A stretch of 64,000 nt of DNA from Nocardia rhizosphaerihabitans. GTDB taxonomy: Bacteria > Actinomycetota > Actinomycetes > Mycobacteriales > Mycobacteriaceae. Both the position numbers and the translations under genes were made by a program. The notes beneath the pieces were generated by a model that was not told where the DNA came from, did not search any database, and was given only the letters and a program-made list of their open reading frames with translations. This document shows positions 8,662 through 17,706 of this stretch, in pieces (position 1 is the stretch's first letter; each line of letters starts with the position of its first letter). The DNA is taken from positions 868,001 through 932,000 of the forward strand of contig NZ_BMNE01000001.1 in NCBI RefSeq assembly GCF_014646295.1. The letters run 5' to 3'.

Positions 8662-9870
8662 TCAGCGTGCGGTGTCGTCGAACTCGACGTGGACGTCCGT
8701 GGCACCGCGCAATGTCGCCCCCGATGCTGCTTCCGCGTGCAACTGTGCGCGGAGCTTGGAGCTCATCGACCGGAATGTCGTGACGGTCAGCGTCAGGGTG
8801 CGGCCCTTCTTGCGTGGCCGCCAGATTCCGGTGATCACGCCGTCGGCCAGCACCGTGCCGGGTGCGCCGACCGTTTTCCACACGGCGCGTTGATGTTTCG
8901 GGTCGACGATGGTGTTTCGATCACGCATCTGGGTGTAGGGGTCGCTCGGTGGCAGGAGTCGCACCCCGTGCACCGAAGACGGGGAGTGCAGGGCGTCCAG
9001 ATCGTCGGTATGGATCCAGCTCTGGCTGCCGTCGAACTCGACCGGGGTCAGTTCGTCTTCCACGGTGGTCCACCACGGGTCCACATCACCGGCGTCGATT
9101 CCGAGCCAGGCGGCGAAATCCTTGCGTGTCGACGGGCCATAACACCGCAGGTAGCGGCGCAGGAGGTTGGCGCGGGCGGCGGCGGCGGCGGTGTGCGGCA
9201 GTGGGTTGCCGAGCCATTCGCCGAGCAGGACGAACGGCGCCATGTTCTTGCTGCGCGGCGCCAGGCAGATGAGGCCGCGCAGCGTGAGGATGCGCAGACA
9301 GAAGTGCACGACCGCTTCGCCCAGCGGCTGGTTCGCACCGTAGGGCCCGGTGGCCTGCCAGTGCTCACGCTCGGCGGGCGACAAGGTATCCGCGATGCGC
9401 CCGGCCAGTTCTTCGCCGAGTTCGGTGATCGCCAGGGCCCGCCGGGAGAGCACCGGCTCGAGCTGCGCGGCGGTGCGGTCGACTGCATCGTCGAGTTCCA
9501 TGCCGAGAGTGTCCAGTGCCTGCCCGATGCCGCGGATCAGATGCTGCCGCGCCGCCTCGGTGGTCGGCAGGACACCGGTCGTGAACACCGAGGCGTCGGC
9601 GGTCGGGAAGAAGTACGGCGAGCCACGCATACACCAGGTCTGCAGCAGCGACTTCTCCTCGCCGACAAGGTGATCGACACGCTCGGCGGTGACGTCTTCG
9701 ACGCGGGCGTGCAAGGCCTGCAGCGCCGAACCCGGTGGGCTGTTCTGGATTCCGCACGCACCGGCCACCTCGAACAGATCCTCGGCAGGTTGCCGCGCGG
9801 TGAGATGATGCGCGCGCAGCCGGAATCCGACGACCTCGCCGATCCCCACGGTAGTTTTCCGAGCTGCCAC
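8662..9870 (-). CDS. Winged-helix DNA-binding protein, AlkZ/HTH_42 family
   Basis: A 402-aa protein of the HTH_42 family, which includes the DNA glycosylase AlkZ that unhooks interstrand crosslinks. The family entry HHLTARQP...GACGIQNSPPGSALQALHARV (residues about 20-55) and the C-terminal winged-helix repeats (YGPSTRKDFAAWLGI, RSMSSKLRAQLHAEAA) are visible. AlkZ uses a Gln-x-Gln pair; here I read GIQNS, with only one Gln, so glycosylase activity is uncertain. GTG start with GGGAGG 6 nt upstream. A 290-bp stretch to the MFS gene holds no feature I can support. Confidence 0.72.
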   Translation of the reverse strand: MAARKTTVGIGEVVGFRLRAHHLTARQPAEDLFEVAGACGIQNSPPGSALQALHARVEDVTAERVDHLVGEEKSLLQTWCMRGSPYFFPTADASVFTTGVLPTTEAARQHLIRGIGQALDTLGMELDDAVDRTAAQLEPVLSRRALAITELGEELAGRIADTLSPAEREHWQATGPYGANQPLGEAVVHFCLRILTLRGLICLAPRSKNMAPFVLLGEWLGNPLPHTAAAAARANLLRRYLRCYGPSTRKDFAAWLGIDAGDVDPWWTTVEDELTPVEFDGSQSWIHTDDLDALHSPSSVHGVRLLPPSDPYTQMRDRNTIVDPKHQRAVWKTVGAPGTVLADGVITGIWRPRKKGRTLTLTVTTFRSMSSKLRAQLHAEAASGATLRGATDVHVEFDDTAR

Positions 9871-9928
9871 TGATCGCCTCCCGATCGTCGCCTCTCCCTG
9901 AACCGGCCCACACCGGCCGATCGGCTGG

Positions 9929-10978
9929 TCAGCGGATCGAGCGCACCACGTGTTCGGTGTCGTCCGCCGCCACGGTCACGGCCTCGGCGAGCAGTTCGTC
10001 CAAGTGATACGGGTACACCGCTTCACCCTTGTCGTCGAGGGCGCGGATATCGGCGGGAGTGCACCAGCGGTGGTCGGTGATGGTGCGGCGCTCCAGCGCG
10101 TTCAACGCGGCCGGACGCCATTCGAAGCGCGGGGCACGCAGGGTGAAGAACAACTCCTCGGACCGGATGAGTTCACCGTTGAACGGGAACACCGCGACCC
10201 GGCGCCACAGCGGACCGCGCAGCGCCGCCGGATCGACCCGCTGACCGGTCTCCTCGTGGATCTCACGGACCGCCGCGTCGCGCAGGCTCTCCCCCGGCTC
10301 GACCCCGCCGCCCACGGTGAACCAGAACGCGACCTCGGGCAGCATCGGATCGTGTCCGCGCAGCAGCAGCACGCGGTCCTGCTCGTCGAGCAGCACCACG
10401 CGCGCCGAGGTGCGGGTGGTGTTCACCTCGAGACCGGTGGCCGCGGCGGGCGTCGCCCGTTCGGTGATCTCGAAGTAGTCCGGCAGCGGCGCGGTACCGC
10501 CGAGGTGCAGCACCCGCACCGGCCGCCGGGTACGCAGCGCGAGGGTGTCACGCACGGCGTCGTTGTGGAAGCGGCGCGCGATCAGCACCCTGGCCTCGGC
10601 GTCGGCGAGCTCGGCGACGAGCTGGGGCCGCAGCTGGTCGATGTCGACCAGCGACAGCGCCGCCGAGAGCTGATTCTCGATCGTCTCGCGGTCAGCGCGA
10701 TCGGCCCGCTCGGCGCGATCGGCCAGTGCCGCGAGCTGGGCGGCCCGGTCGGCGCGCCGCGGATCGGTGCTCACCGGACCGGCGATGGCCATCGCCACCG
10801 CGCGCGCCACGACGGCCCGCCGGGCCAGCGCGGCGTCGAGGGCCTGCCAGGACTGGTCGGAGCGCACGTGCAGCCGGTCGAGCCGGTTGGCCGTCGAGTA
10901 GGCCCAGACGCCGACGGCGAGCACGAGCAGCGCGATCAGCCCGAGAACGAGGACCGTCGTCGCGGAGAAAGTGATCAT
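9929..10978 (-). CDS. Membrane-anchored Nudix hydrolase
   Basis: 349 aa. One N-terminal membrane helix (TTVLVLGLIALLVLAVGVWAY) is followed by a LemA-like helical segment (SDQSWQALDAALARRAVVARAV) and, from about residue 185, a Nudix domain with a full box G-x5-E-x7-REIHEETG (VEPGESLRDAAVREIHEETG). It should hydrolyse a nucleoside-diphosphate-linked substrate at the cytoplasmic face. It is the last gene of the PIM operon and overlaps pimA by 4 nt (ATGA), the same position as Rv2609c in M. tuberculosis. Confidence 0.85.
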   Translation of the reverse strand: MITFSATTVLVLGLIALLVLAVGVWAYSTANRLDRLHVRSDQSWQALDAALARRAVVARAVAMAIAGPVSTDPRRADRAAQLAALADRAERADRADRETIENQLSAALSLVDIDQLRPQLVAELADAEARVLIARRFHNDAVRDTLALRTRRPVRVLHLGGTAPLPDYFEITERATPAAATGLEVNTTRTSARVVLLDEQDRVLLLRGHDPMLPEVAFWFTVGGGVEPGESLRDAAVREIHEETGQRVDPAALRGPLWRRVAVFPFNGELIRSEELFFTLRAPRFEWRPAALNALERRTITDHRWCTPADIRALDDKGEAVYPYHLDELLAEAVTVAADDTEHVVRSIR

Positions 10979-12099
10979 CCGGCGGCCCTGACCCGGTTGT
11001 CGCCCACGGTGACGGTCTCGTACACCCGCAGGATCTGCTCGGCGACCACCGGCCAGTCGTAGCCGGCGACCACCTGGGTGCCGGTGCGCACCAGTCGCTC
11101 GCGGGCGGTGTCGTCGGTGAGGACGGTGTCGATCGCGGTGGCCAGCGCGGCGGCGTCACCGACCGGGGTGAGCATGCCCGCGGTCCCGTCGCGCAGCACG
11201 CGCCGGAACGCGTCGAGTTCGCTGGCCACCACCGGGGTGCCCGCGGCCATCGCCTCGATCAGGATGATGCCGAAACTCTCGCCGCCCAGGTTCGGCGCCA
11301 CGTAGACGTCGGCGCTGCGCATCGCGGCGGCCTTCTCCGCGTCGGAGACCTGGCCGAGGAAACGCAGATGACCGGCGTGCTCGCCCGCCTCGCGACGCAA
11401 CCGGTCCTCGTCACCGCGACCGACGATCAGGATCTGCACACCGGGATGGCGTTCGGTGAGCGTGGGCAGCGCGCCGAGCAGCACATCCATGCCCTTGCGC
11501 GGTTCGTCGTAGCGGCCGAGGAACAGCACCGTCTTACCGGCCCGGGGGTACCCGTCGAGTAGCGGACCGCGCGCGAACGCGGAGACGTCGACACCGTTGG
11601 GGATCTCCACCGCGTCCGAACCGAGCGCCTCGACCTGCCAGCGCCTGGCCAGCTCCGACACCGCGATCCGGCCGTTGATCTTCTCGTGGTACGGCCGCAG
11701 CACACCCTGAAAGGTGCTCAGCACCAATGACTTCGTGGTCGAGGTGTGGAAGGTGGCGACGATCGGACCCTCGGCGATCTTGAGCGCCAGCATGGACAGA
11801 CTCGGCGCGTTGGGTTCGTGGATGTGCAGCACGTCGAAGTCGTTGCTGTCGATCCAGCGCCGGATCCGGGTGTAGGCCATCGGACCGAACGACAGCCGCG
11901 CCACCGACCCGTTGTACGGAATCGCGACCGCGCGCCCCGCCGACACCACGAAATCGGGCAGCGGGGTGTCGTCGGAGGCGGGCGCGAGCACACTCACCTT
12001 GTGGCCGCGTTCGAGGAAGACCCTGGCCAGCTCGACCACATGGGCCTGCACACCGCCGGGAACGTCGAACGAGTACGGGCACACCATGCCGATCTTCAC
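10975..12099 (-). CDS. pimA: PimA, phosphatidylinositol alpha-mannosyltransferase
   Basis: A 374-aa GT-B glycosyltransferase (GT4) that transfers mannose from GDP-mannose to phosphatidylinositol on the cytoplasmic face of the membrane. Visible features: the N-terminal MVCPYSFDVPGGVQAHV loop, the acceptor-domain HIHEPNAPSLS, and the EX7E nucleotide-sugar motif in GESFGIILIEAMAAGTPVVAS. The GTG start at 12099 has GGGAGGTGG 6-8 nt upstream and overlaps the patA stop (GTGA). The upstream Met-containing extension is rejected because homology starts at VKIGMV. Confidence 0.96.
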   Translation of the reverse strand: MKIGMVCPYSFDVPGGVQAHVVELARVFLERGHKVSVLAPASDDTPLPDFVVSAGRAVAIPYNGSVARLSFGPMAYTRIRRWIDSNDFDVLHIHEPNAPSLSMLALKIAEGPIVATFHTSTTKSLVLSTFQGVLRPYHEKINGRIAVSELARRWQVEALGSDAVEIPNGVDVSAFARGPLLDGYPRAGKTVLFLGRYDEPRKGMDVLLGALPTLTERHPGVQILIVGRGDEDRLRREAGEHAGHLRFLGQVSDAEKAAAMRSADVYVAPNLGGESFGIILIEAMAAGTPVVASELDAFRRVLRDGTAGMLTPVGDAAALATAIDTVLTDDTARERLVRTGTQVVAGYDWPVVAEQILRVYETVTVGDNRVRAAG

Positions 12100-13019
12100 C
12101 GCGCGCCACCTCCCGGGTTCGCGGCGATGCGTGCCAGCCGGTGCGCCGACAGGTCGGCTTCCCACAGCGGCTGCAGCATGTGCCAGTCGGCCGGGTGCTC
12201 GGCGATATTCCTGGCGAACACGTCGGCCAGCTCCTGTGTCGCGGCGGCCACGCCACCGGAGACATCGACCGGCGTACAGGTTTTCAGACCCCAGCCCTCG
12301 GTGCCGTCGGCCTCGGTGGTGAACCAGGCGTGCACCGGGATCAGGGCGGCGCCGGTCTCGATGGCCAGCTTGGCCGCACCGGCGGGCATCCAGGTGCGCT
12401 CGCCGAAGAAGTCGACGGGCACGCCCTTGCCGGTGAGGTCGCGCTCACCCATCAGGCAGACGATCCGGTTCTGCCGCAACCGGTCCGCGAGCTGCCGGAA
12501 CGGTGGCTGCTCCCCGCCGGTCAGCGGGAACACCTCGAAGCCCAGGCTCTCCCGGTAGGCGACGAACCGCTCGAACAGCGACTCCGGTTTCAATCGTTCG
12601 GCCACGGTGGTGAAGGTGTCGTAGTGCTGCACCAGCCACACGCCGGCCATGTCCCAGTTCCCCGAGTGCGGCAGCACGAAGACGACGCCGCGGCCCCGCT
12701 CCAGGGCCGCGTCGAGGTGTTCGAGACCGTCGACGTAGTAGTCGACGGTGCTGTGGTCCATGCTCGGCAGCCGGAACGCCTCCCGCCAATACCTGGCGTA
12801 GGAACGCATACTCGCGCGCATCAGATCCGCGGGCACCTGCTCCGGACTCACGCCCAGCACGCGGGCGAGGTTGCGCCGCAACTGCTCCGGCCCGCCGCCC
12901 TTGACGGCCCGATCGGCGCCCAGATCGAATACCTTGCGCACCAGGCCTTCCGGCGCCGAACGCACGATCCGCCAGCCCGCGGCGTACCCCCAGTCGCTCA
13001 ACCGCTCGGTGAGGCTCAC
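12096..13019 (-). CDS. patA: PatA-like phosphatidylinositol mannoside acyltransferase
   Basis: 307 aa, lysophospholipid acyltransferase (LpxL/HtrB-like) fold. It should acylate the mannose of PIM1/PIM2. The HX4D catalytic motif is HSGNWD (about residue 131), and the second conserved block is GERDLTGKGVPVDFFGERT. The GTG start at 13019 overlaps the pgsA stop codon by 4 nt and the gene's own stop overlaps pimA, so the three are translationally coupled. Position and order match Rv2611c. Confidence 0.93.
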   Translation of the reverse strand: MSLTERLSDWGYAAGWRIVRSAPEGLVRKVFDLGADRAVKGGGPEQLRRNLARVLGVSPEQVPADLMRASMRSYARYWREAFRLPSMDHSTVDYYVDGLEHLDAALERGRGVVFVLPHSGNWDMAGVWLVQHYDTFTTVAERLKPESLFERFVAYRESLGFEVFPLTGGEQPPFRQLADRLRQNRIVCLMGERDLTGKGVPVDFFGERTWMPAGAAKLAIETGAALIPVHAWFTTEADGTEGWGLKTCTPVDVSGGVAAATQELADVFARNIAEHPADWHMLQPLWEADLSAHRLARIAANPGGGAR

Positions 13020-13696
13020 GACGCCGCACCTCCGGCCGTGTCCGGCTGCTGCGGCGCTGCCGGGATCACGGTCCGCGCGCCCGGCGAATTGCGGACCGCG
13101 AGCACCCGCTGGAACACCGTGATGATGCTCAGCACCGCCAGCGCCCACATCGCCACGTACACGGCCCAGGTGAGCCACTCGATGTCCCAGTGCCCGCCGA
13201 TGCCGGTGAGCCCGGCGCCGACCAGCACGATGACGAGCCGGTCCGGGCGCTCGATCAGTCCGCCGTCGGCCGACAGGCCGCTGGCCTCGGCGCGCGCCTT
13301 CGCGTACGAGATCACCTGCGAGGTGACCAGCACGACCAGCGTCGCCGCGAACAGCTGCTTGCTGTGCTCGTGGTAGACGGCCCACCAGGCCAGGCCGCCG
13401 AAGATCGCGCCGTCGGCCACCCGGTCACAGGTGGCGTCGAGGACCGCGCCGTACTTCGTGCCGCCGCCGCGGGCCCGCGCCATCGCCCCGTCGAGCATGT
13501 CGAACATGACGAACAGCCAGATGACCATCGTTCCCCAGAACAGGTGCCCGGAGGGGAACAGCGTCACCGCGGCCGCGATCGTCGCGGTGGTGCCGATCAG
13601 TGTCATCGCGTCCGGGGTGAGCCCGGTACCGACGAGCGCTTTGCCCAGCGGCGCAGTCGCTTTCGCAAACGTCTGGCGGCCGAAGAAGCTGAGCAC
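13016..13696 (-). CDS. pgsA1: PgsA1, phosphatidylinositol phosphate synthase
   Basis: 226 aa, CDP-alcohol phosphatidyltransferase. In mycobacteria the enzyme joins CDP-diacylglycerol and inositol 1-phosphate to give PI-phosphate. The full signature DG-x2-AR-x8-G-x3-D-x3-D is present as DGAMARARGGGTKYGAVLDATCD, with about six membrane helices. The GTG start at 13696 has GGAGGAAT 7 nt upstream and follows the HIT gene by 5 nt. The short C-terminal tail (PAAPQQPDTAGGAAS) is variable. It overlaps patA by 4 nt. Confidence 0.95.
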   Translation of the reverse strand: MLSFFGRQTFAKATAPLGKALVGTGLTPDAMTLIGTTATIAAAVTLFPSGHLFWGTMVIWLFVMFDMLDGAMARARGGGTKYGAVLDATCDRVADGAIFGGLAWWAVYHEHSKQLFAATLVVLVTSQVISYAKARAEASGLSADGGLIERPDRLVIVLVGAGLTGIGGHWDIEWLTWAVYVAMWALAVLSIITVFQRVLAVRNSPGARTVIPAAPQQPDTAGGAAS

Positions 13697-13701
13697 AGTT
13701 G

Positions 13702-14304
13702 TTATTCCTCCTGCGACCCGCGGGACACCCGCACCCGATCGGCTGCGGTGTGTGCCTCCCATGCTTCCGCCAGCAGCTGCCGCGTCTCGCGCAACAGCTG
13801 CGGCATCACCTTCACCCCACCGACCACCGTGATGAAGTTCGCGTCCCCGCCCCAGCGCGGCACGATGTGCTGGTGCAGGTGGTCGGCGAGCGAACCACCG
13901 GCCACCCCACCGAGATTGAGACCCACGTTGAATCCGGCGGGCCGCGACACCCGCTTCATCACCTGGATCGCCCGCTGCGTGAAGGCCATCAGCTCCGCGC
14001 TCTCCGCAGGCGTCAGATCCTCCAGATCGGCGACCCGGCGGTACGGCACCACCATCATGTGCCCCGGGTTGTACGGGTACAAGTTGAGGACCGCGTAGAC
14101 CTGTTCACCGCGGGCGATGATCAGCCCGTCCTCGTCGGACATCTTCGGGATGTCGGTGAACGGGTGCCCGGTGGCGTCCTTGGGCTTCACCTCGCCGGTG
14201 ATGTAGGACATCCGGTACGGCGTCCACAGCCGCTGCAGCCGGTCCGGCTGACCAGCGCCGGTGTCGACGATCGAACCGGCCTCCGAGGCGATGCTCTCAC
14301 TCAT
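13702..14304 (-). CDS. HIT-family protein (Ap4A phosphorylase-type)
   Basis: 200 aa. The histidine triad is HLHQHIVP (about residue 130), and the substrate loop is [15 protein letters not shown]. In M. tuberculosis the equivalent gene Rv2613c encodes an Ap4A phosphorylase; I infer the same here. ATG start at 14304 overlaps the thrS stop (ATGA). An in-frame upstream extension is only an antisense shadow of thrS. Confidence 0.93.
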   Translation of the reverse strand: MSESIASEAGSIVDTGAGQPDRLQRLWTPYRMSYITGEVKPKDATGHPFTDIPKMSDEDGLIIARGEQVYAVLNLYPYNPGHMMVVPYRRVADLEDLTPAESAELMAFTQRAIQVMKRVSRPAGFNVGLNLGGVAGGSLADHLHQHIVPRWGGDANFITVVGGVKVMPQLLRETRQLLAEAWEAHTAADRVRVSRGSQEE

Positions 14305-16367
14305 GACGACGCCTTCGCCGCGCTGACGACCTCGAACCCCTCGGCGGTGGGCGAGGCGTTCTCGCGGTTGCCGACCCAGGTCAGGATCGTGGCGACCGCG
14401 TCGTCGACCGGCACGCCGTTGACCTGGCTGCCGTCGCGGAACCGGAAGCTCACCGCGCCCGCCTCCACGTCGCGCGCGCCGGCCAGCAGCATGAACGGCA
14501 CCTTCTGCGCGGTCTGGTTGAAGATCTTCTTCTGCATCCGGTCGTCGCTGCGGTCGACCTGGGCACGCACGCCCGCGTCCTGCAACCGCTCGATCACCGA
14601 ATCCAGGTGCGGGGCAAAGTTTTCCGCGACCGGGATACCGACGACCTGCACCGGCGCGAGCCAGGCGGGGAAGGCGCCGGCGTAGTGCTCGGTGAGCACG
14701 CCGAAGAACCGCTCGATCGAACCGAACAGGGCGCGGTGGATCATCACCGGACGCTGCTTGGTGCCGTCGGAGGAGGTGTATTCCAGGTTGAACCGCTCGG
14801 GCAGGTTGAAGTCGAGCTGGATGGTCGACATCTGCCAGGTGCGGCCCAGCGCGTCCTTGGCCTGCACGGAGATCTTCGGGCCGTAGAACGCGGCGCCGCC
14901 CGGATCGGGCACCAGGTCCAGGCCCGAGGCCTCGGCGACCTTGGCCAGGGTCTCGGTGGCCTCTTCCCACAGCTCGTCGGAGCCCACGAACTTCTTCGGG
15001 TCCTTGGTCGACAGCTCGAGGTAGAAGTCGTCGAGGCCGTAGTCCTTGAGCAGCGACAGCACGAACTGCAGGGTGCTGGTCAGCTCCGCGTGCATCTGCT
15101 CCTTGGTGCAGTAGATGTGCGCGTCGTCCTGGGTCATGCCACGCACGCGGGTCAGGCCGTGGATCACGCCGGACTTCTCGTAGCGGTACACCGAGCCGAA
15201 CTCGAACAGCCGCAGCGGCAGCTCACGGTAGGAGCGGCCGCGCGCACGGAAGATCAGGTTGTGCATCGGGCAGTTCATCGGCTTGACGTAGTAGTCCTGG
15301 CCGGGTTTCCGTACGGTGCCGTCCTCGTTGAGTTCGGCGTCGAGGTGCATGGCCGGGAACATGCCGTCGCGGTACCAGTCGAGGTGACCGGAGACCTCGA
15401 ACAGATGCCCCTTGGTGATGTGCGGGGTGTTGACGAACTCGTAGCCCGCGTCGATGTGGCGCTGACGCGAGTACTCCTCCATCTCCTTGCGGATGATGCC
15501 GCCCTTGGGGTGGAACACCGGCAGACCCGAGCCGAGCTCGTCGGGGAAGCTGAACAGGTCCAGCTCGAGACCCAGCTTGCGGTGGTCGCGGCGCTCGGCC
15601 TCGGCCAACAGGTGCAGGTACTCGTCCATCGCCTCGGTCGATTCCCAGGCGGTGCCGTAGATGCGCTGCAGGTCCTCGCGGTCCTGGTCACCGCGCCAGT
15701 AGGCGGCCGAGCTGCGGGTCAGCTTGAAGGCGGGGATGAACTTGGTGGTGGGGATGTGCGGGCCGCGGCACAGGTCGCCCCAGATCTTCTCGCCGGTGCG
15801 CGGGTCCAGGTTGTCGTAGATGGTCAGCTCGTTGCCGCCGACCTCCATGATCTCCGGATCGTCGATGCCGGACTTGTCGCTGATCAGCTCGAGCTTGAAC
15901 GGCTCCTTGGCCAGTTCCACCCGAGCCTCGTCGATCTCGACGACCCGACGCGAAAAGCGCTGCGCGCCTTTGATGATCTTCTTCATCCGGGATTCCAGCT
16001 TGGCCAGATCCTCGGGAGTGAAGGGACGGTCGACGCGGAAGTCGTAGTAGAAGCCGTCCTTGATCGGCGGGCCGATGCCCAGCTTGGCGTCGGGGAACTC
16101 CTGCTGCACGGCCTGGGCCAGCACGTGCGCGGCCGAATGCCGGATCACGCTGCGGCCGTCCTCGGTGTCGGCGGCGACGGGCTCGACCTCGACGTCTTCG
16201 GTGGGGGTCCAGGACAGGTCCTTGAGCGCGCCGTCGGCGTCGCGGACCACCACGATCGTGTCCGGTCCCTTGGTCGGCAGGCCCGCTTCCCGCACCGCCG
16301 CGCCCGCGGTAGTCCCGGCCTGCACCCGGACGAGGGCGACAGGACTGAGGGGTGCAGAGGTGGTCAC
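14301..16367 (-). CDS. thrS: Threonyl-tRNA synthetase
   Basis: 688 aa, class II aminoacyl-tRNA synthetase. In order: a TGS domain (about 5-70), the [11 protein letters not shown] editing domain (about 80-230), the catalytic core with the zinc-binding Cys of [10 protein letters not shown], motif 2 in [14 protein letters not shown] and motif 3 near the end of the core ([15 protein letters not shown]), and the C-terminal anticodon domain. GTG start at 16367 with GGAG upstream. No T-box-like leader is seen in the 223-bp region before it. First gene of the six-gene PIM operon. Confidence 0.97.
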   Translation of the reverse strand: MTTSAPLSPVALVRVQAGTTAGAAVREAGLPTKGPDTIVVVRDADGALKDLSWTPTEDVEVEPVAADTEDGRSVIRHSAAHVLAQAVQQEFPDAKLGIGPPIKDGFYYDFRVDRPFTPEDLAKLESRMKKIIKGAQRFSRRVVEIDEARVELAKEPFKLELISDKSGIDDPEIMEVGGNELTIYDNLDPRTGEKIWGDLCRGPHIPTTKFIPAFKLTRSSAAYWRGDQDREDLQRIYGTAWESTEAMDEYLHLLAEAERRDHRKLGLELDLFSFPDELGSGLPVFHPKGGIIRKEMEEYSRQRHIDAGYEFVNTPHITKGHLFEVSGHLDWYRDGMFPAMHLDAELNEDGTVRKPGQDYYVKPMNCPMHNLIFRARGRSYRELPLRLFEFGSVYRYEKSGVIHGLTRVRGMTQDDAHIYCTKEQMHAELTSTLQFVLSLLKDYGLDDFYLELSTKDPKKFVGSDELWEEATETLAKVAEASGLDLVPDPGGAAFYGPKISVQAKDALGRTWQMSTIQLDFNLPERFNLEYTSSDGTKQRPVMIHRALFGSIERFFGVLTEHYAGAFPAWLAPVQVVGIPVAENFAPHLDSVIERLQDAGVRAQVDRSDDRMQKKIFNQTAQKVPFMLLAGARDVEAGAVSFRFRDGSQVNGVPVDDAVATILTWVGNRENASPTAEGFEVVSAAKASS

Positions 16368-16590
16368 GGGGATGCTCTCCTTGACGTTTCGGTCCGGCGG
16401 GACTGTCCCCGCCCGGTTGCAGGCACGATCCTACTGGCGGCCCGCCGCCCTGTTCCGCCTCCCCGGGAATTCTGGCCGGGCTCAGGATGGGTGTCGCCTC
16501 TCGCGGGCGGCCGACGGTGACGTTGGCGTTGTGTTCGCCCGTACCCGGCGAGTTACCCATGTGCTCACTAAATCGGCGGTTACGTGGGGA

Positions 16591-17226
16591 TCAGGCCTGG
16601 GCCAGCAGGGCGGTACGTTCGGCTTGGGGGCGTTTCGGGCAGCTGGTGCACATGGCGCAGCCGGGTACCTCGTAGACCAGGCAGCAGGAGAGGCGTTTGA
16701 CGAAGGTGCGCTCGCCGACGGTGACGAAGCGGGGTGGGAGCAGGCGGGTGCCGATTTCGCCTGCCAGCTTGGTCGCGGCCGCCTGGTCGCCCGCGTCGAG
16801 TGCGCGGTTGCCGATCGCGTCCGTGACGACGGCCCAGAGGGCGGGAACGCCGGCGCCGGACACGGCGGCTACCTGCAGGATCACCGCCGTCAATGTCTCG
16901 CGCAGGGCGGTGCCGACGGCCTCGGCGGTGGCGTCCGGGGCGGCGGTCGAGTGGAAGCGTATTTGCTCGACACCACCGTCCGGCCTGACCTCGCACTCGA
17001 GCTCGTCGAGCGCGGCGATCGGGGCGGGCGTTCCGGCGGCGTAGGCGCTGGTGATCTGGTCGACGAGGGCCGAGGCGGCCATGCACCACCAGAGCGTGCC
17101 GCCCACGCGCGGCGTCTCGGTACCCCAGGAGCGGCTCATCTCGCCGATCCGGGCCGAGACCCACGCGGGATCGGTGAGCAGGTGTCCGGGGACGATGCTC
17201 ACGACATCAGGGGACTGCGCAACCAT
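16591..17226 (-). CDS. FhuF-like [2Fe-2S] protein
   Basis: About 211 aa. The C-terminal cysteine pattern C-C-x10-C-x2-C (SCCLVYEVPGCAMCTSC) is that of FhuF, the ferric-siderophore reductase, and binds an unusual [2Fe-2S] cluster. The rest is a helical domain (TLWWCMAASALVDQITSAYAAG). It probably releases iron from siderophores in the cytoplasm; no siderophore transporter is nearby. Start uncertain: ATG 17226 has CGGAG about 10 nt upstream, while GTG 17202 would give a 4-nt overlap with the upstream gene. The region between its end and thrS needs no other gene. Confidence 0.8.
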   Translation of the reverse strand: MVAQSPDVVSIVPGHLLTDPAWVSARIGEMSRSWGTETPRVGGTLWWCMAASALVDQITSAYAAGTPAPIAALDELECEVRPDGGVEQIRFHSTAAPDATAEAVGTALRETLTAVILQVAAVSGAGVPALWAVVTDAIGNRALDAGDQAAATKLAGEIGTRLLPPRFVTVGERTFVKRLSCCLVYEVPGCAMCTSCPKRPQAERTALLAQA

Positions 17227-17675
17227 GGCCAATCGACTCCGATCCACCCTGCCACCAACGAGAAGGTTCCGAGCAGCCACAGCGTCACCACGACGAGGGC
17301 GAAGGTGGCCACCGCGCCGAGGACCTTGATCGTCCACCCGCGCGAGGTGTACCAGCCCATGACGATCCGGTACTTGCCGCGCACCCACGTCAGCGTGTGA
17401 TGGGCCCAGACGAACTCGGTGGCCAGGATGCCGAACCCCGCGAACACCAGCGCCCAGCCGGGCCCCGGGTACGGGATCGTGATGATCCCGACGAGCAGCA
17501 CCAGCCCACCGATCACGCCGACGGCGATGCGGTAGCCGAGGTTCAGGGTAGGGCGGTGCTCGATGCCCGCCCGGAAGGCGCGCCAACGCTCTGCGAAGAC
17601 CGGCTTGCCCGCCGATGCCCCGGCGGATTCCACCGCCGGGGCATCGGGGGTGTCGGCGGTCGGCTTGCTCATCAT
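17199..17675 (-). CDS. TIGR02611/PGPGW-family membrane protein
   Basis: 158 aa. A cytoplasmic N terminus (about 50 aa) is followed by a hydrophobic pair with the family signature IPYPGPGWALVFAGFGILATEFVWA and a second pair (VLGAVATFALVVVTLWLLG). The function of this actinobacterial family is unknown. Its stop codon overlaps the possible start region of the FhuF-like gene, so the two are coupled. Start ATG at 17675, with a second ATG immediately after it. Confidence 0.8.
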   Translation of the reverse strand: MMSKPTADTPDAPAVESAGASAGKPVFAERWRAFRAGIEHRPTLNLGYRIAVGVIGGLVLLVGIITIPYPGPGWALVFAGFGILATEFVWAHHTLTWVRGKYRIVMGWYTSRGWTIKVLGAVATFALVVVTLWLLGTFSLVAGWIGVDWPWLRSPLMS

Positions 17676-17706
17676 CGTTCCAGCCTACGAGCCGCCGACA
17701 CCCTGA

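Noticed and set aside
16368..16590. T-box riboswitch upstream of thrS
   Set aside because: No T-box sequence, specifier loop or terminator/antiterminator pair was seen.
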